From contig NZ_BDAE01000019.1 in assembly GCF_002091675.1 (NCBI RefSeq), forward strand, positions 1 to 64,000: a stretch of DNA of 64,000 nucleotides, read 5' to 3'. Positions 28,936 to 40,538 of this stretch are shown piece by piece. The position numbers and the translations under genes are program-made. Within the stretch, counting starts at the first letter, position 1; each line of letters begins with the position of its first letter. The notes below the pieces were generated by a model. That model had not been told where the DNA came from. It saw nothing but the letters and a program-made list of their open reading frames with translations, and searched no databases. The DNA is from Pseudomonas luteola NBRC 103146 (GTDB lineage Bacteria > Pseudomonadota > Gammaproteobacteria > Pseudomonadales > Pseudomonadaceae).

Positions 28936-29505
28936 ATGGCTGACGAACAAAATCCAGATATTCAAAAGCCTGAAACCAATCAAGACGCCCAGGCTTCTCA
29001 GGGAGATGACCTGGCTGCTCGCGTAGCGTCATTGGAAGAGCAGCTAGCGGCTGCACAAGATCAGATGCTGCGTAGCGCAGCTGAGTTGCAGAACGTCCGT
29101 CGCCGCGCTGAGCAGGATGTCGAGAAAGCGCACAAGTTTGCCTTGGAAAAGTTCGCGGGCGACCTATTGGCTGTGATCGATAGCCTTGAGCGTGGTCTTG
29201 AGATGTCGGATGCCAACAACGAGGCGCTGCGCCCTATGCGTGAAGGCATGGAGCTGACGCTCAAGGTTTTCCAGGACACGCTCAAGCGTTACCAGGTAGA
29301 GGTTATTGATCCGCATGGTGCGCCCTTTAATCCAGAGCATCATCAGGCTATGGCAATGGAGGAAAGTGCCAATGTCGAGCCGGGCAGTGTGCTGAAAGTT
29401 TTCCAGAAGGGCTATTCCATCAATGGACGCCTGTTGCGTCCGGCCATGGTGGTTGTCAGCAAGGCGCCTTCGAGTCAGCAGCCGACAATTAACGAAAAGG
29501 CTTGA
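28936..29505 (+). CDS. grpE: Nucleotide exchange factor GrpE
   Basis: GrpE releases ADP from DnaK. The 189-residue product has an acidic N-terminal region, a long coiled coil (residues about 35-100) and the C-terminal beta domain ([25 protein letters not shown]). The ATG at 28936 follows ACAGGAGG; the frame runs upstream without similarity. Its stop codon is embedded in the -35 of the dnaK heat-shock promoter. Confidence 0.95.
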   Translation: MADEQNPDIQKPETNQDAQASQGDDLAARVASLEEQLAAAQDQMLRSAAELQNVRRRAEQDVEKAHKFALEKFAGDLLAVIDSLERGLEMSDANNEALRPMREGMELTLKVFQDTLKRYQVEVIDPHGAPFNPEHHQAMAMEESANVEPGSVLKVFQKGYSINGRLLRPAMVVVSKAPSSQQPTINEKA

Positions 29506-29528
29506 AATAATCTGCTCGATCCCCATTT
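29501..29528 (+). promoter_or_regulatory. Sigma-32 heat-shock promoter of dnaK
   Basis: CTTGAAA (29501-29507), a 13-bp spacer and CCCCATTT (29521-29528) are a full consensus match. The TGA inside the -35 is the grpE stop. A second promoter here lets dnaK be made in excess over grpE. Confidence 0.85.
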
Positions 29529-29596
29529 GGTGAAACAACCGAGCAAAAAAGATCCGCAGACGGATCGCACGGAATCAAGATTTCTGGAGAGTGAAC

Positions 29597-31522
29597 ATGG
29601 GTAAGATCATTGGTATCGACCTGGGGACGACCAACTCCTGCGTGGCCATCCTCGAAAACGGCAATGTAAAGGTGCTTGAGAACGCTGAAGGCGCTCGCAC
29701 CACGCCGTCCATTATTGCCTACACCAACGATGGCGAAACACTGGTAGGTCAGCCTGCTAAGCGTCAGGCGGTGACTAACCCGCAAAACACGCTGTACGCC
29801 GTCAAGCGTCTGATCGGCCGCCGCTTCGAAGAGAATGTGGTACAGAAAGATATCCAGATGGTGCCTTACAGCATCGTCAAGGCAGACAATGGTGATGCGT
29901 GGGTAGAAGTGAAGGGCCAGAAGATGGCTCCTCCGCAGATTTCTGCCGAAGTGCTGAAGAAGATGAAGAAAACCGCCGAGGATTACCTGGGCGAGACAGT
30001 AAGCGAAGCGGTAATTACCGTTCCGGCCTACTTCAATGATAGCCAGCGTCAGGCTACCAAGGATGCCGGTCGTATCGCAGGCTTGGATGTTAAGCGAATC
30101 ATCAACGAGCCGACGGCTGCTGCGCTGGCGTATGGCCTGGACAAGGCCAAGGGCGACCACACCGTTATCGTGTACGATCTGGGTGGCGGTACCTTCGACG
30201 TGTCCGTGATTGAAATCGCGGAAGTGGATGGGGAACACCAGTTCGAAGTACTGGCGACCAATGGTGATACCTTCCTGGGTGGTGAAGACTTCGATATTCG
30301 TCTGATCGACTATCTGGTAGACGAATTCAAAAAAGAAAGCGGCATCAACCTCAAGGGTGATCCGCTAGCTATGCAGCGTCTGAAAGAAGCTGCTGAGAAA
30401 GCCAAGATCGAGCTTTCTTCTGCTCAACAGACTGATGTGAACCTGCCGTACATTACCGCAGACGCAACAGGTCCCAAGCACCTGAACGTGAAGATCTCCC
30501 GTGCCAAGCTGGAGTCGCTGGTTGAGGACTTGGTCGAGCGCACCATCGAGCCCTGCCGTACGGCACTGAAGGATGCCGGTATCGATGTGTCCAGCATCGA
30601 TGAGGTGATCCTGGTTGGTGGTCAGACGCGTATGCCTCTGGTTCAGAAGCGTGTAGCTGAGTTCTTTGGCAAAGAAGCACGTAAAGATGTCAATCCTGAC
30701 GAAGCGGTAGCTATCGGCGCTGCGATTCAGGGTGCCGTACTGGCAGGTGACGTTAAAGATGTTCTGCTGCTGGACGTAAGTCCGCTGACGCTGGGCATCG
30801 AAACCATGGGCGGCGTGATGACTCCGCTGATCGAGAAAAACACTACGATTCCAACCAAAAAGTCGCAGGTGTTCTCGACGGCAGATGATAACCAGAGCGC
30901 TGTGACTATTCATGTGCTGCAGGGTGAGCGTAAGCAGGCTGCACAGAACAAGTCCCTGGGTAAGTTTGACCTGGCTGAGATTCCGCCAGCACCCCGCGGC
31001 GTACCGCAGATCGAGGTCACATTCGATATTGATGCCAACGGCATTCTGCATGTGTCTGCCAAGGACAAGGCCACTGGTAAGCAGCAGTCCATTGTCATCA
31101 AGGCGTCTTCTGGTCTTTCCGAAGAAGAGATCCAGCAGATGGTTCGTGATGCCGAGGCCAATGCTGATGAGGACCGTAAGTTCGAAGAGCTGGTAACTGC
31201 ACGTAACCAGGGCGATGCGCTGGCGCACGGCACTCGCAAGATGCTTACCGAAGCGGGTGACAAGGCGAGCGCTGACGAAAAAGCGGCCATCGAAAAAGCG
31301 CTTGGTGAGCTTGAAGCAGCGGTGAAGGGTGATGACAAAGAGGCCATCGAGGCCAAGATGAACGCTTTGTCTCAGGCTTCTGCTCCGTTGGCTCAGAAGA
31401 TGTATGCTGAGCAGCCTGCTCCAAATGCAGAAGGCGCAGCCAAGGCAGATACCAACAGCGACAAGCCTGCCGGCGATGACGTTGTGGATGCCGAGTTCGA
31501 AGAGGTCAAGGACAATAAGTAA
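29597..31522 (+). CDS. dnaK: Molecular chaperone DnaK
   Basis: DnaK is the Hsp70 ATPase that binds exposed hydrophobic peptides, with DnaJ and GrpE as cofactors. The 641-residue product has the nucleotide-binding domain ([13 protein letters not shown] at the start, [13 protein letters not shown] near 195), the substrate domain, and a helical lid ending in [15 protein letters not shown]. The ATG at 29597 follows TGGAGAG; an in-frame GTG six bases earlier is less likely. Confidence 0.98.
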   Translation: MGKIIGIDLGTTNSCVAILENGNVKVLENAEGARTTPSIIAYTNDGETLVGQPAKRQAVTNPQNTLYAVKRLIGRRFEENVVQKDIQMVPYSIVKADNGDAWVEVKGQKMAPPQISAEVLKKMKKTAEDYLGETVSEAVITVPAYFNDSQRQATKDAGRIAGLDVKRIINEPTAAALAYGLDKAKGDHTVIVYDLGGGTFDVSVIEIAEVDGEHQFEVLATNGDTFLGGEDFDIRLIDYLVDEFKKESGINLKGDPLAMQRLKEAAEKAKIELSSAQQTDVNLPYITADATGPKHLNVKISRAKLESLVEDLVERTIEPCRTALKDAGIDVSSIDEVILVGGQTRMPLVQKRVAEFFGKEARKDVNPDEAVAIGAAIQGAVLAGDVKDVLLLDVSPLTLGIETMGGVMTPLIEKNTTIPTKKSQVFSTADDNQSAVTIHVLQGERKQAAQNKSLGKFDLAEIPPAPRGVPQIEVTFDIDANGILHVSAKDKATGKQQSIVIKASSGLSEEEIQQMVRDAEANADEDRKFEELVTARNQGDALAHGTRKMLTEAGDKASADEKAAIEKALGELEAAVKGDDKEAIEAKMNALSQASAPLAQKMYAEQPAPNAEGAAKADTNSDKPAGDDVVDAEFEEVKDNK

Positions 31523-31544
31523 GCCTCGCGCTTGCTTGAGCCCC

Positions 31545-31595
31545 GGCAGGTCACTTGACCTGCCTGATCCGCTGCGCGGGAGCCTGCCTCCCGCG
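31545..31595 (+). other. Two adjacent hairpins between dnaK and dnaJ
   Basis: GGCAGGTCA (31545-31553) pairs with TGACCTGCC (31556-31564), and CGCGGGAG (31575-31582) pairs with CTCCCGCG (31588-31595). Neither has a T-tract. They are likely to stabilise the dnaK mRNA 3' end or damp read-through into dnaJ. Confidence 0.55.
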
Positions 31596-31638
31596 TTGGC
31601 GTGTCTGGAGGGTTGAAAAATGAAGGTGCAGGAAACTT

Positions 31639-32769
31639 ATGGCCAAGCGTGATTATTACGAGATTCTTGGTGTCGAGCGTGGCGCTAGTGATGCTGACCT
31701 GAAAAAGGCTTACAGGCGCCTTGCGATGAAATATCACCCGGACCGTAATCCGGGCGATAAGGCCGCTGAGGAAAAATTCAAAGAGGCCAATGAGGCCTAT
31801 GAAGTGCTGTCTGATGCGGGTAAGCGCTCTGCATACGACCAATATGGGCATGCAGGGGTTGATCCCAGCATGGGGGCTGGTGGCTTCGGCGCCGGAGCAG
31901 CAGGCGCCAGCTTCTCCGACATATTTGGCGATGTGTTTAGTGATTTCTTTGGTAACGCTCGTGGAGGCGGACGTGGTGGTCCGCAGCGTGGCGCAGACCT
32001 GCGTTATACGCTGGATCTAGACCTTGAAGAGGCTGTACGTGGCACTAATGTCACGATCCGTGTCCCAACACTGGTCGGGTGTAAGACCTGTGATGGCAGC
32101 GGTGCAAAGCCCGGCACGTCGCCAACTACCTGTACGACCTGTGGTGGTATTGGTCAGGTTCGCATGCAGCAAGGCTTCTTTTCGGTTCAACAGACCTGTC
32201 CGCGGTGTCATGGCACTGGCAAGATCATTCCTGAGCCATGCCAGACCTGTCATGGTCAGGGGCGTATCGAAGAGCAGAAGACGCTGTCGGTCAAGGTTCC
32301 GGCAGGTGTTGATACCGGTGACCGCATCCGCCTTTCTGGCGAGGGCGAGGCGGGAACAATGGGTGGCCCGGCCGGCGATCTATACGTGGTTGTGAACGTT
32401 CGTGAGCATGCCATCTTCCAACGTGACGGTAAGCATCTCTATTGTGAAGTGCCGATCAGCTTTGCCGATGCGGCGCTGGGAGGCGAACTAGAGGTGCCAA
32501 CGCTCGACGGCCGCGTGAAGCTCAAGATTCCAGAAGCCACCCAGACAGGCAAAATGTTCCGCTTGCGCGGTAAGGGTGTTGTGCCTGTGCGCGGGGGTGG
32601 TGCGGGTGATCTGATGTGCCGTGTGGTGGTCGAGACGCCTGTTAATCTGGACAAGCGCCAGCGTGAGCTGCTCGAAGAGTTCCGTAATACACTTCAAGGC
32701 AATAGCTCGCACTCGCCGCGTGCCAGTGGGTGGTTCGATGGTATGAAGCGGTTTTTCGACGATCTATAA
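31639..32769 (+). CDS. dnaJ: Co-chaperone DnaJ
   Basis: DnaJ delivers substrates and stimulates DnaK ATPase. The 376-residue product has the J domain with HPD at residues about 33-35 ([12 protein letters not shown]), a Gly-rich linker ([12 protein letters not shown]), four CxxCxGxG-type zinc repeats ([32 protein letters not shown]) and the C-terminal substrate domain. It lies 116 nt downstream of dnaK. Confidence 0.97.
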   Translation: MAKRDYYEILGVERGASDADLKKAYRRLAMKYHPDRNPGDKAAEEKFKEANEAYEVLSDAGKRSAYDQYGHAGVDPSMGAGGFGAGAAGASFSDIFGDVFSDFFGNARGGGRGGPQRGADLRYTLDLDLEEAVRGTNVTIRVPTLVGCKTCDGSGAKPGTSPTTCTTCGGIGQVRMQQGFFSVQQTCPRCHGTGKIIPEPCQTCHGQGRIEEQKTLSVKVPAGVDTGDRIRLSGEGEAGTMGGPAGDLYVVVNVREHAIFQRDGKHLYCEVPISFADAALGGELEVPTLDGRVKLKIPEATQTGKMFRLRGKGVVPVRGGGAGDLMCRVVVETPVNLDKRQRELLEEFRNTLQGNSSHSPRASGWFDGMKRFFDDL

Positions 32770-33636
<867 letters not shown>

Positions 33637-33715
33637 GTTATCTTTTCGCTAGGCACTTATGGGATGCGCTTAGAGGTGCTTTAGATTATCTAGTTTCGTT
33701 TTGGCATCTAAGGCG

Positions 33716-33802
33716 ATGAGCTGCATCAATAAGTATGGATTTTCTCAAGTAATTTCCGTATCATGCAGCTTTAGTGTGTCCACTAAAGCCAGCGCAGCAT
33801 GA
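33716..33802 (+). CDS. Possible 28-codon leader peptide before carA
   Basis: A short frame starts at ATG 33716 and ends at TGA 33800-33802, six bases before the carA terminator stem. It is rich in serine and has no arginine codons. The ribosome site (AAGG) is too close to the ATG, so translation is doubtful. It overlaps two competing RNA helices, the layout expected of an attenuation leader. Confidence 0.25.
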   Translation: MSCINKYGFSQVISVSCSFSVSTKASAA

Positions 33803-33803
33803 T
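33719..33803 (+). promoter_or_regulatory. Competing helices in the carA leader
   Basis: AGCTGCAT (33719-33726) can pair with ATGCAGCT (33763-33770). Alternatively GCTTTAGTG (33768-33776) pairs with CACTAAAGC (33781-33789), extended by ATCATGC/GCATGAT (33760-33766 with 33797-33803). The two folds share bases and exclude each other. They sit directly before an intrinsic terminator. Confidence 0.5.
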
Positions 33804-33808
33804 CTAAT

Positions 33809-33848
33809 AAAAAAGCGGGATGCGGTTCATACCACATCCCGCTTTTTT
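33809..33848 (+). terminator. Terminator/attenuator upstream of carA
   Basis: A 14-bp stem (33809-33822 with 33835-33848) with a 12-base loop and a six-T end lies only 43 bp before the carA start. It may end dapB transcription or, with the helices upstream, act as an attenuator of carA. Confidence 0.85.
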
Positions 33849-33891
33849 ACAACCTGCGTTTGCCTCTTCAGACTAGATTTTGGGAGGTCTC

Positions 33892-35028
33892 TTGACTAAG
33901 CCAGCCATTCTCGCACTTGCCGATGGCACGATTTTCCACGGAGAATCCATCGGTGCCGACGGTCTTACAGTCGGTGAGGTGGTGTTTAATACCGCTATGA
34001 CCGGCTATCAGGAAATCCTCACCGATCCTTCCTATGCCAAGCAACTCGTAACCCTTACTTATCCTCACATTGGCAACACCGGTACGACACCTGAAGACAG
34101 TGAGGCCAATCAGGTATGGGCCTCCGGCCTGATTATTCGTGATCTTCCCCTGGTAGCCAGCAACTGGCGTAACAAGCAGTCACTTCCTGACTATCTTCGT
34201 GCCAATCAGACCGTAGCCATTGCTGGAATTGATACCCGCAAGCTGACCCGGATTCTGCGTGAAAAGGGCGCTCAAAACGGCTGCATTCTTGCAGGTGATG
34301 ACATCACTGAGGCGCAGGCGCTTGAAGCAGCCCGTGCGTTCCCAGGCCTCAAGGGAATGGATCTTGCCAAAGAGGTGAGCGTCAAGCAGTCCTACGAATG
34401 GCGCCGCTCTGTTTGGGGGCTGGAGACAGATAGTGCTCCAGAGATTCCGGCTGACCAGTTGCCTTACCATGTGGTTGCGTTTGACTACGGTGTCAAATAC
34501 AACATCCTCAGGATGTTGGTTGCTCGCGGCTGCCGAATTACTGTTCTGCCCGCGCAAACCCCAGCCAGCGAAGCCTTGGCGTTAAATCCTGATGGTATAT
34601 TCCTAGCCAATGGTCCGGGAGATCCTGAGCCTTGTGATTATGCAATCCAGGCTATTCAGGAAGTGCTCGAAACAGACATTCCCGTTTTCGGTATCTGCTT
34701 GGGGCATCAGCTTTTAGCGTTGGCCTCTGGTGCGCGTACAGTGAAAATGCCTAACGGGCACCATGGTGCAAACCACCCGGTGCAGGACCTCGATACGGGT
34801 GTTGTGATGATCACCAGTCAAAACCACGGCTTTGCTGTAGATGAAGCGACATTGCCGGGCAACGTTCGTGCAACTCACAAGTCGCTGTTCGACGGTACCC
34901 TCCAGGGCATCGAGCGTACTGATAAGGTCGCGTTCAGCTTCCAGGGTCATCCGGAAGCAAGTCCGGGGCCGCATGATGTGGCGCCACTGTTTGATCGCTT
35001 CATCAATGCCATGGCGGGGCGGCGTTAA
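33892..35028 (+). CDS. carA: Carbamoyl-phosphate synthase small subunit (TTG start)
   Basis: CarA is the glutaminase that feeds ammonia to CarB for carbamoyl phosphate, used in arginine and pyrimidine synthesis. The TTG at 33892 gives [16 protein letters not shown] after the initiator, the family N-terminus, and follows GGGAGG by a short 4-nt spacing. The product is 378 residues. The class I amidotransferase triad is visible: Cys in FGICLGHQL, and His/Glu in [11 protein letters not shown]. The leader carries terminator and competing helices. Confidence 0.95.
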   Translation: MTKPAILALADGTIFHGESIGADGLTVGEVVFNTAMTGYQEILTDPSYAKQLVTLTYPHIGNTGTTPEDSEANQVWASGLIIRDLPLVASNWRNKQSLPDYLRANQTVAIAGIDTRKLTRILREKGAQNGCILAGDDITEAQALEAARAFPGLKGMDLAKEVSVKQSYEWRRSVWGLETDSAPEIPADQLPYHVVAFDYGVKYNILRMLVARGCRITVLPAQTPASEALALNPDGIFLANGPGDPEPCDYAIQAIQEVLETDIPVFGICLGHQLLALASGARTVKMPNGHHGANHPVQDLDTGVVMITSQNHGFAVDEATLPGNVRATHKSLFDGTLQGIERTDKVAFSFQGHPEASPGPHDVAPLFDRFINAMAGRR

Positions 35029-35031
35029 TAA

Positions 35032-35691
35032 ATGGCCTGGTCGGAGTTGGGTATCACTGACCTTTGGACATATATAGCGGGTGTGATTTTCGTCGTATTG
35101 CTGCCCGGTCCCAACTCCCTCTTTGTGCTGGCGTCCTCTGCAAGAAGAGGCGTGGCAGCCGGTTATCGTGCTGCCTTTGGCGTCTTCTTTGGGGATGCGT
35201 TGCTTATGACGCTATCCGCGTTGGGAGTAGCCTCACTCCTGAAAGCCGAGCCCCTGTTTTTCATGGGACTCAAGTACCTGGGCGCAGCTTATCTACTGTA
35301 TCTAGGTGTAGGAATATTACGTGGCGCTTGGCGTCAGTGGCGTTATCCCCTGTCGCCCATTGAGCAGCAGACTCAAGAAGAGGGCATCGACAAGCCTTTT
35401 AGAAAGGCACTTCTATTGAGTTTGTCGAATCCAAAGGCCATTTTGTTCTTTGTGTCTTTCTTCATACAGTTTGTCGATCCCGGGTACGCTCATCCAGGGT
35501 TGGCATTCGGGGTGCTCGGGCTGATTCTTGAAGTGATTAGCGCGATATACCTCAGTTTTCTGATTTTTACCGGTGTGCGTTTGGCGGCCTGGTTCCGCCA
35601 GCGGCAGCGGCTCGCCGCCAGTGCCAATACTGGTGTAGGCGCATTATTCGTTGGCTTTGGTGTGAAGCTGGCGACCGCAACTCTGACTTGA
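35032..35691 (+). CDS. leuE: LysE/LeuE-family amino acid exporter
   Basis: A 219-residue inner-membrane protein with about six hydrophobic segments, closely resembling E. coli LeuE (PGPNSLFVL near residue 26; [19 protein letters not shown] in the middle). It probably exports leucine or related amino acids; the substrate is inferred. The ATG comes three bases after the carA stop, so it is translated from the car transcript. A gene of this type between carA and carB is usual in pseudomonads. Confidence 0.85.
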   Translation: MAWSELGITDLWTYIAGVIFVVLLPGPNSLFVLASSARRGVAAGYRAAFGVFFGDALLMTLSALGVASLLKAEPLFFMGLKYLGAAYLLYLGVGILRGAWRQWRYPLSPIEQQTQEEGIDKPFRKALLLSLSNPKAILFFVSFFIQFVDPGYAHPGLAFGVLGLILEVISAIYLSFLIFTGVRLAAWFRQRQRLAASANTGVGALFVGFGVKLATATLT

Positions 35692-35710
35692 TTACTGCAA
35701 CGAGAATCCC

Positions 35711-38700
35711 ATGCCCAAGCGTACAGACATAAAGAGCATCCTGATCCTCGGTGCCGGCCCTATCGTTATCGGCCAGGCCTGCGAATTCGATTACTCCGGT
35801 GCACAGGCCTGTAAGGCCCTGAAAGAAGAAGGTTTCCGCGTCATTCTGGTGAACTCCAATCCGGCCACCATTATGACTGACCCATCCATGGCTGATGCGA
35901 CCTACATCGAGCCTATCAAGTGGGCGACGGTAGCTAAAATCATTGAGAAAGAGCGCCCTGACGCGCTGCTGCCTACCATGGGTGGCCAGACAGCGTTGAA
36001 CTGTGCGCTGGACCTTGAGCGTCATGGCGTCCTGGAAAAGTTTGGCGTCGAAATGATCGGTGCCAATGCTGATACGATTGATAAGGCAGAGGACCGCTCC
36101 CGTTTCGACAAGGCCATGCGTGCCATCGGCCTGGCCTGTCCGCGCTCGGGTATTGCCCACAGCATGGAAGAGGCGTACGGCGTGCTGGAGCAGGTTGGTT
36201 TCCCTTGCATCATCCGCCCATCCTTCACTATGGGTGGCAGTGGTGGCGGTATTGCCTATAACCGTGAAGAATTCGAAGAGATTTGCTCTCGCGGTCTGGA
36301 CCTTTCACCAACCAACGAGCTTTTGATCGATGAGTCTCTGATCGGTTGGAAAGAATACGAAATGGAAGTTGTCCGCGACAAAAAGGACAACTGCATCATC
36401 GTCTGCTCCATCGAAAACTTCGATCCTATGGGGGTGCATACGGGCGACTCCATCACCGTTGCGCCTGCGCAGACGCTAACCGATAAGGAATACCAGATCA
36501 TGCGTAACGCCTCCCTGGCGGTGCTGCGTGAAATTGGTGTAGAAACCGGTGGCTCCAACGTGCAGTTCGGTATCTGCCCTGATACAGGTCGCATGGTTGT
36601 CATCGAGATGAACCCACGTGTCAGCCGCTCTTCAGCGCTGGCATCCAAGGCCACTGGTTTCCCGATTGCCAAAATTGCAGCCAAACTCGCAGTTGGCTAC
36701 ACGCTGGACGAGCTGCAGAACGACATTACCGGTGGGCGCACCCCGGCATCGTTCGAGCCGGCTATCGATTATGTCGTAACCAAGATACCGCGCTTTGCCT
36801 TTGAGAAATTCCCTAAGGCTGATGCTCGCCTGACTACCCAGATGAAGTCAGTGGGTGAGGTAATGGCGATCGGTCGTACCTTCCAGGAATCGGTCCAAAA
36901 AGCATTGCGTGGCCTGGAGGTTGGCGTAAATGGATTTGATCCCAAGCTCAATCCAGAAGATCCTGAAGCCGATAGCATTCTCAAGCGCGAACTTACAGTG
37001 CCTGGCGCAGAGCGTATCTGGTACGTCGGAGATGCGTTCCGTCGTGGTCTGAGCGTTGAGCGTGTGTTTGAGCTGACCAAGATCGATCCGTGGTTCCTGG
37101 TGCAGATCGAGGACCTGATCAAGGATGAAGAAAAGGTCAAAACCCTGGGGTTGGCGGATGTCGATCGTAATCTCATGTGGAAGCTCAAGCGCAAGGGCTT
37201 CTCGGACGCACGTCTGGCCAAGCTGCTCGGTGTGACGGAAAAAAGCCTGCGTCGCCATCGCTACAAGCTGGAAGTGCTCCCGGTCTACAAGCGTGTCGAT
37301 ACCTGCGCCGCAGAGTTCGCGACCGACACTGCGTACATGTACTCCACGTATGAGGAGGAGTGTGAGGCCAACCCATCCAGCCGTGACAAGATCATGGTGA
37401 TTGGGGGTGGCCCCAACCGTATCGGACAAGGTATCGAGTTCGACTACTGCTGTGTTCATGCGGCTCTGGCTATGCGTGAAGATGGTTACGAAACCATCAT
37501 GATCAACTGCAACCCCGAAACCGTGTCGACGGATTACGACACGTCTGACCGCCTGTATTTTGAGCCGGTTACGCTTGAGGACGTGTTGGAAATCGTGCGT
37601 GTCGAGCAGCCTAAGGGTGTAATCGTTCAGTTCGGTGGCCAGACACCGTTGAAGCTGGCTCGCGCGCTGGAGGAGGCCGGGGTTCCGATTATCGGTACCA
37701 GTCCCGATGCAATCGATCGTGCTGAGGATCGTGAGCGCTTCCAGCAGATGATCGAGCGTTTGAATCTGCGCCAGCCGCCGAATGCTACTGCTCGCAGCGA
37801 AGAAGAAGCGATTGCTGGTGCCAAGCGTATCGGTTATCCGTTGGTGGTTCGCCCTTCATATGTGTTGGGTGGCCGTGCCATGGAAATCGTTTACGAAGAA
37901 GAAGAGCTCAAGCGCTACATGCGCGAAGCGGTGCAGGTGTCCAATGATAGCCCAGTGTTGCTGGATCACTTCCTGAACTGCGCGATAGAAGTAGACGTGG
38001 ATGCAGTATGTGACGGCAAGGACGTAGTCATTGGCGCTATCATGCAGCACATCGAGCAGGCAGGTATCCACTCGGGTGATTCGGCGTGCTCATTGCCTCC
38101 GTACTCCCTGCCGGCACACATACAGGATGAAATGCGTGAGCAGATCCGGAAAATGGCGCTGGAGCTTGGCGTGGTCGGACTGATGAACGTGCAGTTGGCC
38201 CTTCAGGGGAACGATGTTTATGTGCTGGAAGTAAACCCGCGTGCCTCCCGTACAGTGCCATTCGTTTCCAAGTGCATTGGCGAGTCACTGGCCAAGGTAG
38301 CGGCACGTGTAATGGCGGGTAAAACCCTGGAAGAGATCGGGTTTACCAAGGAGATCATTCCGCCTTATTACAGTGTTAAGGAGGCAGTGTTCCCCTTCGC
38401 CAAATTCCCTGGCGTCGATCCGCTTCTCGGCCCAGAAATGAAATCTACCGGAGAGGTCATGGGCGTAGGCGACAGCTTCGCCGAGGCATTCTCGAAAGCC
38501 CAGTTGGGTGCGAGTGAGATCCTTCCCAATAGTGGTTGTGCCTTTATCAGTGTTCGGGATGACGATAAGCCTTTTGTCGCTGAAGTGGCTAAAGAGCTGG
38601 TTGAGCTGGGCTTTGAGGTTGTTGCTACGGCTGGTACGGCCCGTGTCATTGAGGAAGCTGGCCTGCCGGTTCGCCGTGTTAACAAGGTGACTGAAGGTCG

Positions 38701-38932
38701 CCCACACGTTGTCGACATGATCAAGAATGATGAAATTACATTGGTGATCAATACAACCGAAGGTCGTCAGTCTATTGCTGACTCCTACTCAATTCGCCGG
38801 AATGCGCTTCAACACAAGATCTGCTGCACGACAACGCTTGCAGGCGGCCAGGCGATTTGTGAAGCTTTGAAGTTTGGTGCAGAAAAGACTGTGCGCCGGC
38901 TTCAAGATTTACATGCAGGAATCAAGGCATGA
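35711..38932 (+). CDS. carB: Carbamoyl-phosphate synthase large subunit
   Basis: CarB makes carbamoyl phosphate from bicarbonate, ammonia and two ATP. The 1073-residue product shows two homologous ATP-grasp halves ([17 protein letters not shown] at the start, [17 protein letters not shown] near residue 560) and a C-terminal MGS-like allosteric domain (residues about 940-1073). It overlaps greA by four bases (ATGA). Confidence 0.97.
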   Translation: MPKRTDIKSILILGAGPIVIGQACEFDYSGAQACKALKEEGFRVILVNSNPATIMTDPSMADATYIEPIKWATVAKIIEKERPDALLPTMGGQTALNCALDLERHGVLEKFGVEMIGANADTIDKAEDRSRFDKAMRAIGLACPRSGIAHSMEEAYGVLEQVGFPCIIRPSFTMGGSGGGIAYNREEFEEICSRGLDLSPTNELLIDESLIGWKEYEMEVVRDKKDNCIIVCSIENFDPMGVHTGDSITVAPAQTLTDKEYQIMRNASLAVLREIGVETGGSNVQFGICPDTGRMVVIEMNPRVSRSSALASKATGFPIAKIAAKLAVGYTLDELQNDITGGRTPASFEPAIDYVVTKIPRFAFEKFPKADARLTTQMKSVGEVMAIGRTFQESVQKALRGLEVGVNGFDPKLNPEDPEADSILKRELTVPGAERIWYVGDAFRRGLSVERVFELTKIDPWFLVQIEDLIKDEEKVKTLGLADVDRNLMWKLKRKGFSDARLAKLLGVTEKSLRRHRYKLEVLPVYKRVDTCAAEFATDTAYMYSTYEEECEANPSSRDKIMVIGGGPNRIGQGIEFDYCCVHAALAMREDGYETIMINCNPETVSTDYDTSDRLYFEPVTLEDVLEIVRVEQPKGVIVQFGGQTPLKLARALEEAGVPIIGTSPDAIDRAEDRERFQQMIERLNLRQPPNATARSEEEAIAGAKRIGYPLVVRPSYVLGGRAMEIVYEEEELKRYMREAVQVSNDSPVLLDHFLNCAIEVDVDAVCDGKDVVIGAIMQHIEQAGIHSGDSACSLPPYSLPAHIQDEMREQIRKMALELGVVGLMNVQLALQGNDVYVLEVNPRASRTVPFVSKCIGESLAKVAARVMAGKTLEEIGFTKEIIPPYYSVKEAVFPFAKFPGVDPLLGPEMKSTGEVMGVGDSFAEAFSKAQLGASEILPNSGCAFISVRDDDKPFVAEVAKELVELGFEVVATAGTARVIEEAGLPVRRVNKVTEGRPHVVDMIKNDEITLVINTTEGRQSIADSYSIRRNALQHKICCTTTLAGGQAICEALKFGAEKTVRRLQDLHAGIKA

Positions 38933-39405
38933 ACAAATATCCTATGACAATCCAGGGCGCTCGCGCCCTGGAGGAAGAGCTCAAGCATCTCAAGACGGAG
39001 CTTCGTCCCCAAATTACACAGGCGATTGCCGAGGCGCGCGAGCTGGGTGATTTGAAAGAAAATGCGGAATATCATGCGGCTCGCGAGCAGCAGGGTATGG
39101 TCGAGGCGCGTATTCGTGATATCGAAGGGCGTTTATCCAATGCCCAGGTAATCGATATCACAACGATTCCGCGCTCGGGCAAGGTGATTTTTGGTACAAC
39201 CGTTGAGATCATAAACGTTGATACGGACGAGTCGGTGACGTATCAGATCGTTGGTGACGACGAGGCAGATATAAAGTCTGGCAAGATCTCGGTTAGTTCT
39301 CCAATTGCTCGCGCATTAATCGGCAAGCAAGAGGGCGACGCGGTGATCGTCAAGACCCCGGGTGGCGATGTTGAATACGAAATCGTCGAAGTGCGTCATA
39401 TCTGA
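38929..39405 (+). CDS. greA: Transcription elongation factor GreA
   Basis: GreA rescues backtracked RNA polymerase by stimulating transcript cleavage. The 158-residue product has the N-terminal coiled coil with the acidic tip ([18 protein letters not shown] near residues 37-54) and the C-terminal FKBP-like domain. It starts on the ATGA overlap with carB. The following 179 bp hold a 9-bp hairpin (39423-39431 with 39443-39451) but no clear terminator. Confidence 0.96.
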   Translation: MNKYPMTIQGARALEEELKHLKTELRPQITQAIAEARELGDLKENAEYHAAREQQGMVEARIRDIEGRLSNAQVIDITTIPRSGKVIFGTTVEIINVDTDESVTYQIVGDDEADIKSGKISVSSPIARALIGKQEGDAVIVKTPGGDVEYEIVEVRHI

Positions 39406-39584
39406 TGTAGGTAGCCAGCTGTCCAATCGCTTCCCTTGAGGTAGCGATTGGAGGCGGGTAGGCAGGTTGTCAAAAGATGACTTGCCGAACAAGCATTAAG
39501 GTGAGAGGTCTGCCCAAGGTGGGCCTGCTTTCTCTTCCCATCAGACAGAATGCAGTTATCTGTATGCCTGATTCGTCCCGGGCA

Positions 39585-39896
39585 TTACAGGCTGTGGCGG
39601 ACTACGTTTGAAAGCGAACGGTTCTGCGGCTGAGCCTTGCGATAGATAAGTGCCATTTTGCCAATGGTCTGAATCAGGTCGCATTTGGCGGACTGGCAAA
39701 GTTCTTCCATTAGGGTTCGCCGATCTTCGCGCTCACTTAAATTGAACTTGACCTTGATGAGTTCATGATCGTTGAGTGCCCGCTCAAGCTCAGCCAGTAC
39801 ACCTTCAGTAAGACCATTTTCACCTACTATCAATACAGGCTTTAAATGGTGTCCGATAGATTTGAATTGCTTTTTCTGCTCTTGATTGAGAGCCAT
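39585..39896 (-). CDS. yhbY: RNA-binding protein YhbY (CRS1/YhbY domain)
   Basis: YhbY binds pre-50S particles and acts in ribosome assembly. The 103-residue product is one CRM domain with the conserved KPVLIVGENGLTEGVLAELERAL near residues 19-41. It is transcribed away from the rlmE remnant and ftsH, the same divergent layout as in other gammaproteobacteria. Confidence 0.92.
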   Translation of the reverse strand: MALNQEQKKQFKSIGHHLKPVLIVGENGLTEGVLAELERALNDHELIKVKFNLSEREDRRTLMEELCQSAKCDLIQTIGKMALIYRKAQPQNRSLSNVVRHSL

Positions 39897-39971
39897 AATT
39901 AAACCCCAGAGAAAAGGTATCTATTGTACCCTAGCGGCTAGGTATAGCCCAGAAGGACAGGATAAAGTACG

Positions 39972-40469
39972 CGTGGCTCGATCAGAAAAGCAGCGTGTTT
40001 TTGCTCAGGTAACATTGTTCAGAGTGTTTTCGCGCAACATAAAGTTTTGAACGAATTGGCAAGGCGACTAGTGGAGCTTCCGAAGACCTTGTTATTTCTG
40101 ATAGGGCCCCAATATGTGGGGTTTGAGTGCAGTAAGTCAGCTGCAAGCTAAATATTTTGTAAGCTGGCGCCTGATCTTGCGCAGTGTCTACTGCGTCCGG
40201 CTGGTGAATTCTTAATCAAAATATTTCAAGACGAGGGGTTTGGCAGTTACCTGAAGCTGGAGCGGGAGAACTTCGACAAGGTTGTTATGCGCACGTCTTC
40301 TGCGTCACAAGATCGTCTGCATGAGCAGTATTTGCTGGTGCGAGGCTTAAAGGTAACGCGCAGTCAGATGCAACGGCAGACTCTTCTGAAAGTCTCAGCT
40401 AAAGTGAGAAGAGCGACGGATCTCATAAAGGGTTACAGACGGCCGCTGCTCAGCGTCAGCGTTGTGTAG
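39972..40469 (+). pseudogene. rlmE: Decayed rlmE (ftsJ), 23S rRNA 2'-O-methyltransferase remnant
   Basis: Between yhbY and ftsH, where pseudomonads carry rlmE, only fragments remain. A GTG start gives ARSEKQRVF (family start MARSK). A different frame encodes VLNELARRLVELPK near 40048-40089, overlapping DLVISDRAP at 40085-40111 in the next frame. Frame 0 then encodes [31 protein letters not shown] and [22 protein letters not shown] to a stop at 40467-40469. About 240 bp of the N-terminal half, including the SAM-binding motif, is missing, and there are at least two frameshifts and in-frame stops. The product cannot be functional. Confidence 0.9.
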
Positions 40470-40538
40470 TAACTTACCGGCCAATAGCCGGTTTCGATAC
40501 GAACGGTTCCAAGCGAAGCCGGCTCAGAGGGTAGTCAA

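Noticed and set aside
30365-31228. A 287-residue open frame antisense to dnaK
   Set aside because: Long antisense frames are common opposite dnaK; no recognisable protein.
39406-39584. Terminator after greA
   Set aside because: The 9-bp hairpin at 39423-39451 has no T-tract, and the second small hairpin near 39516 is weak.
40287-40469. A 60-residue stand-alone small protein before ftsH
   Set aside because: Its sequence is the C-terminal part of RlmE, in frame with further RlmE-like sequence upstream, so it belongs to the pseudogene.
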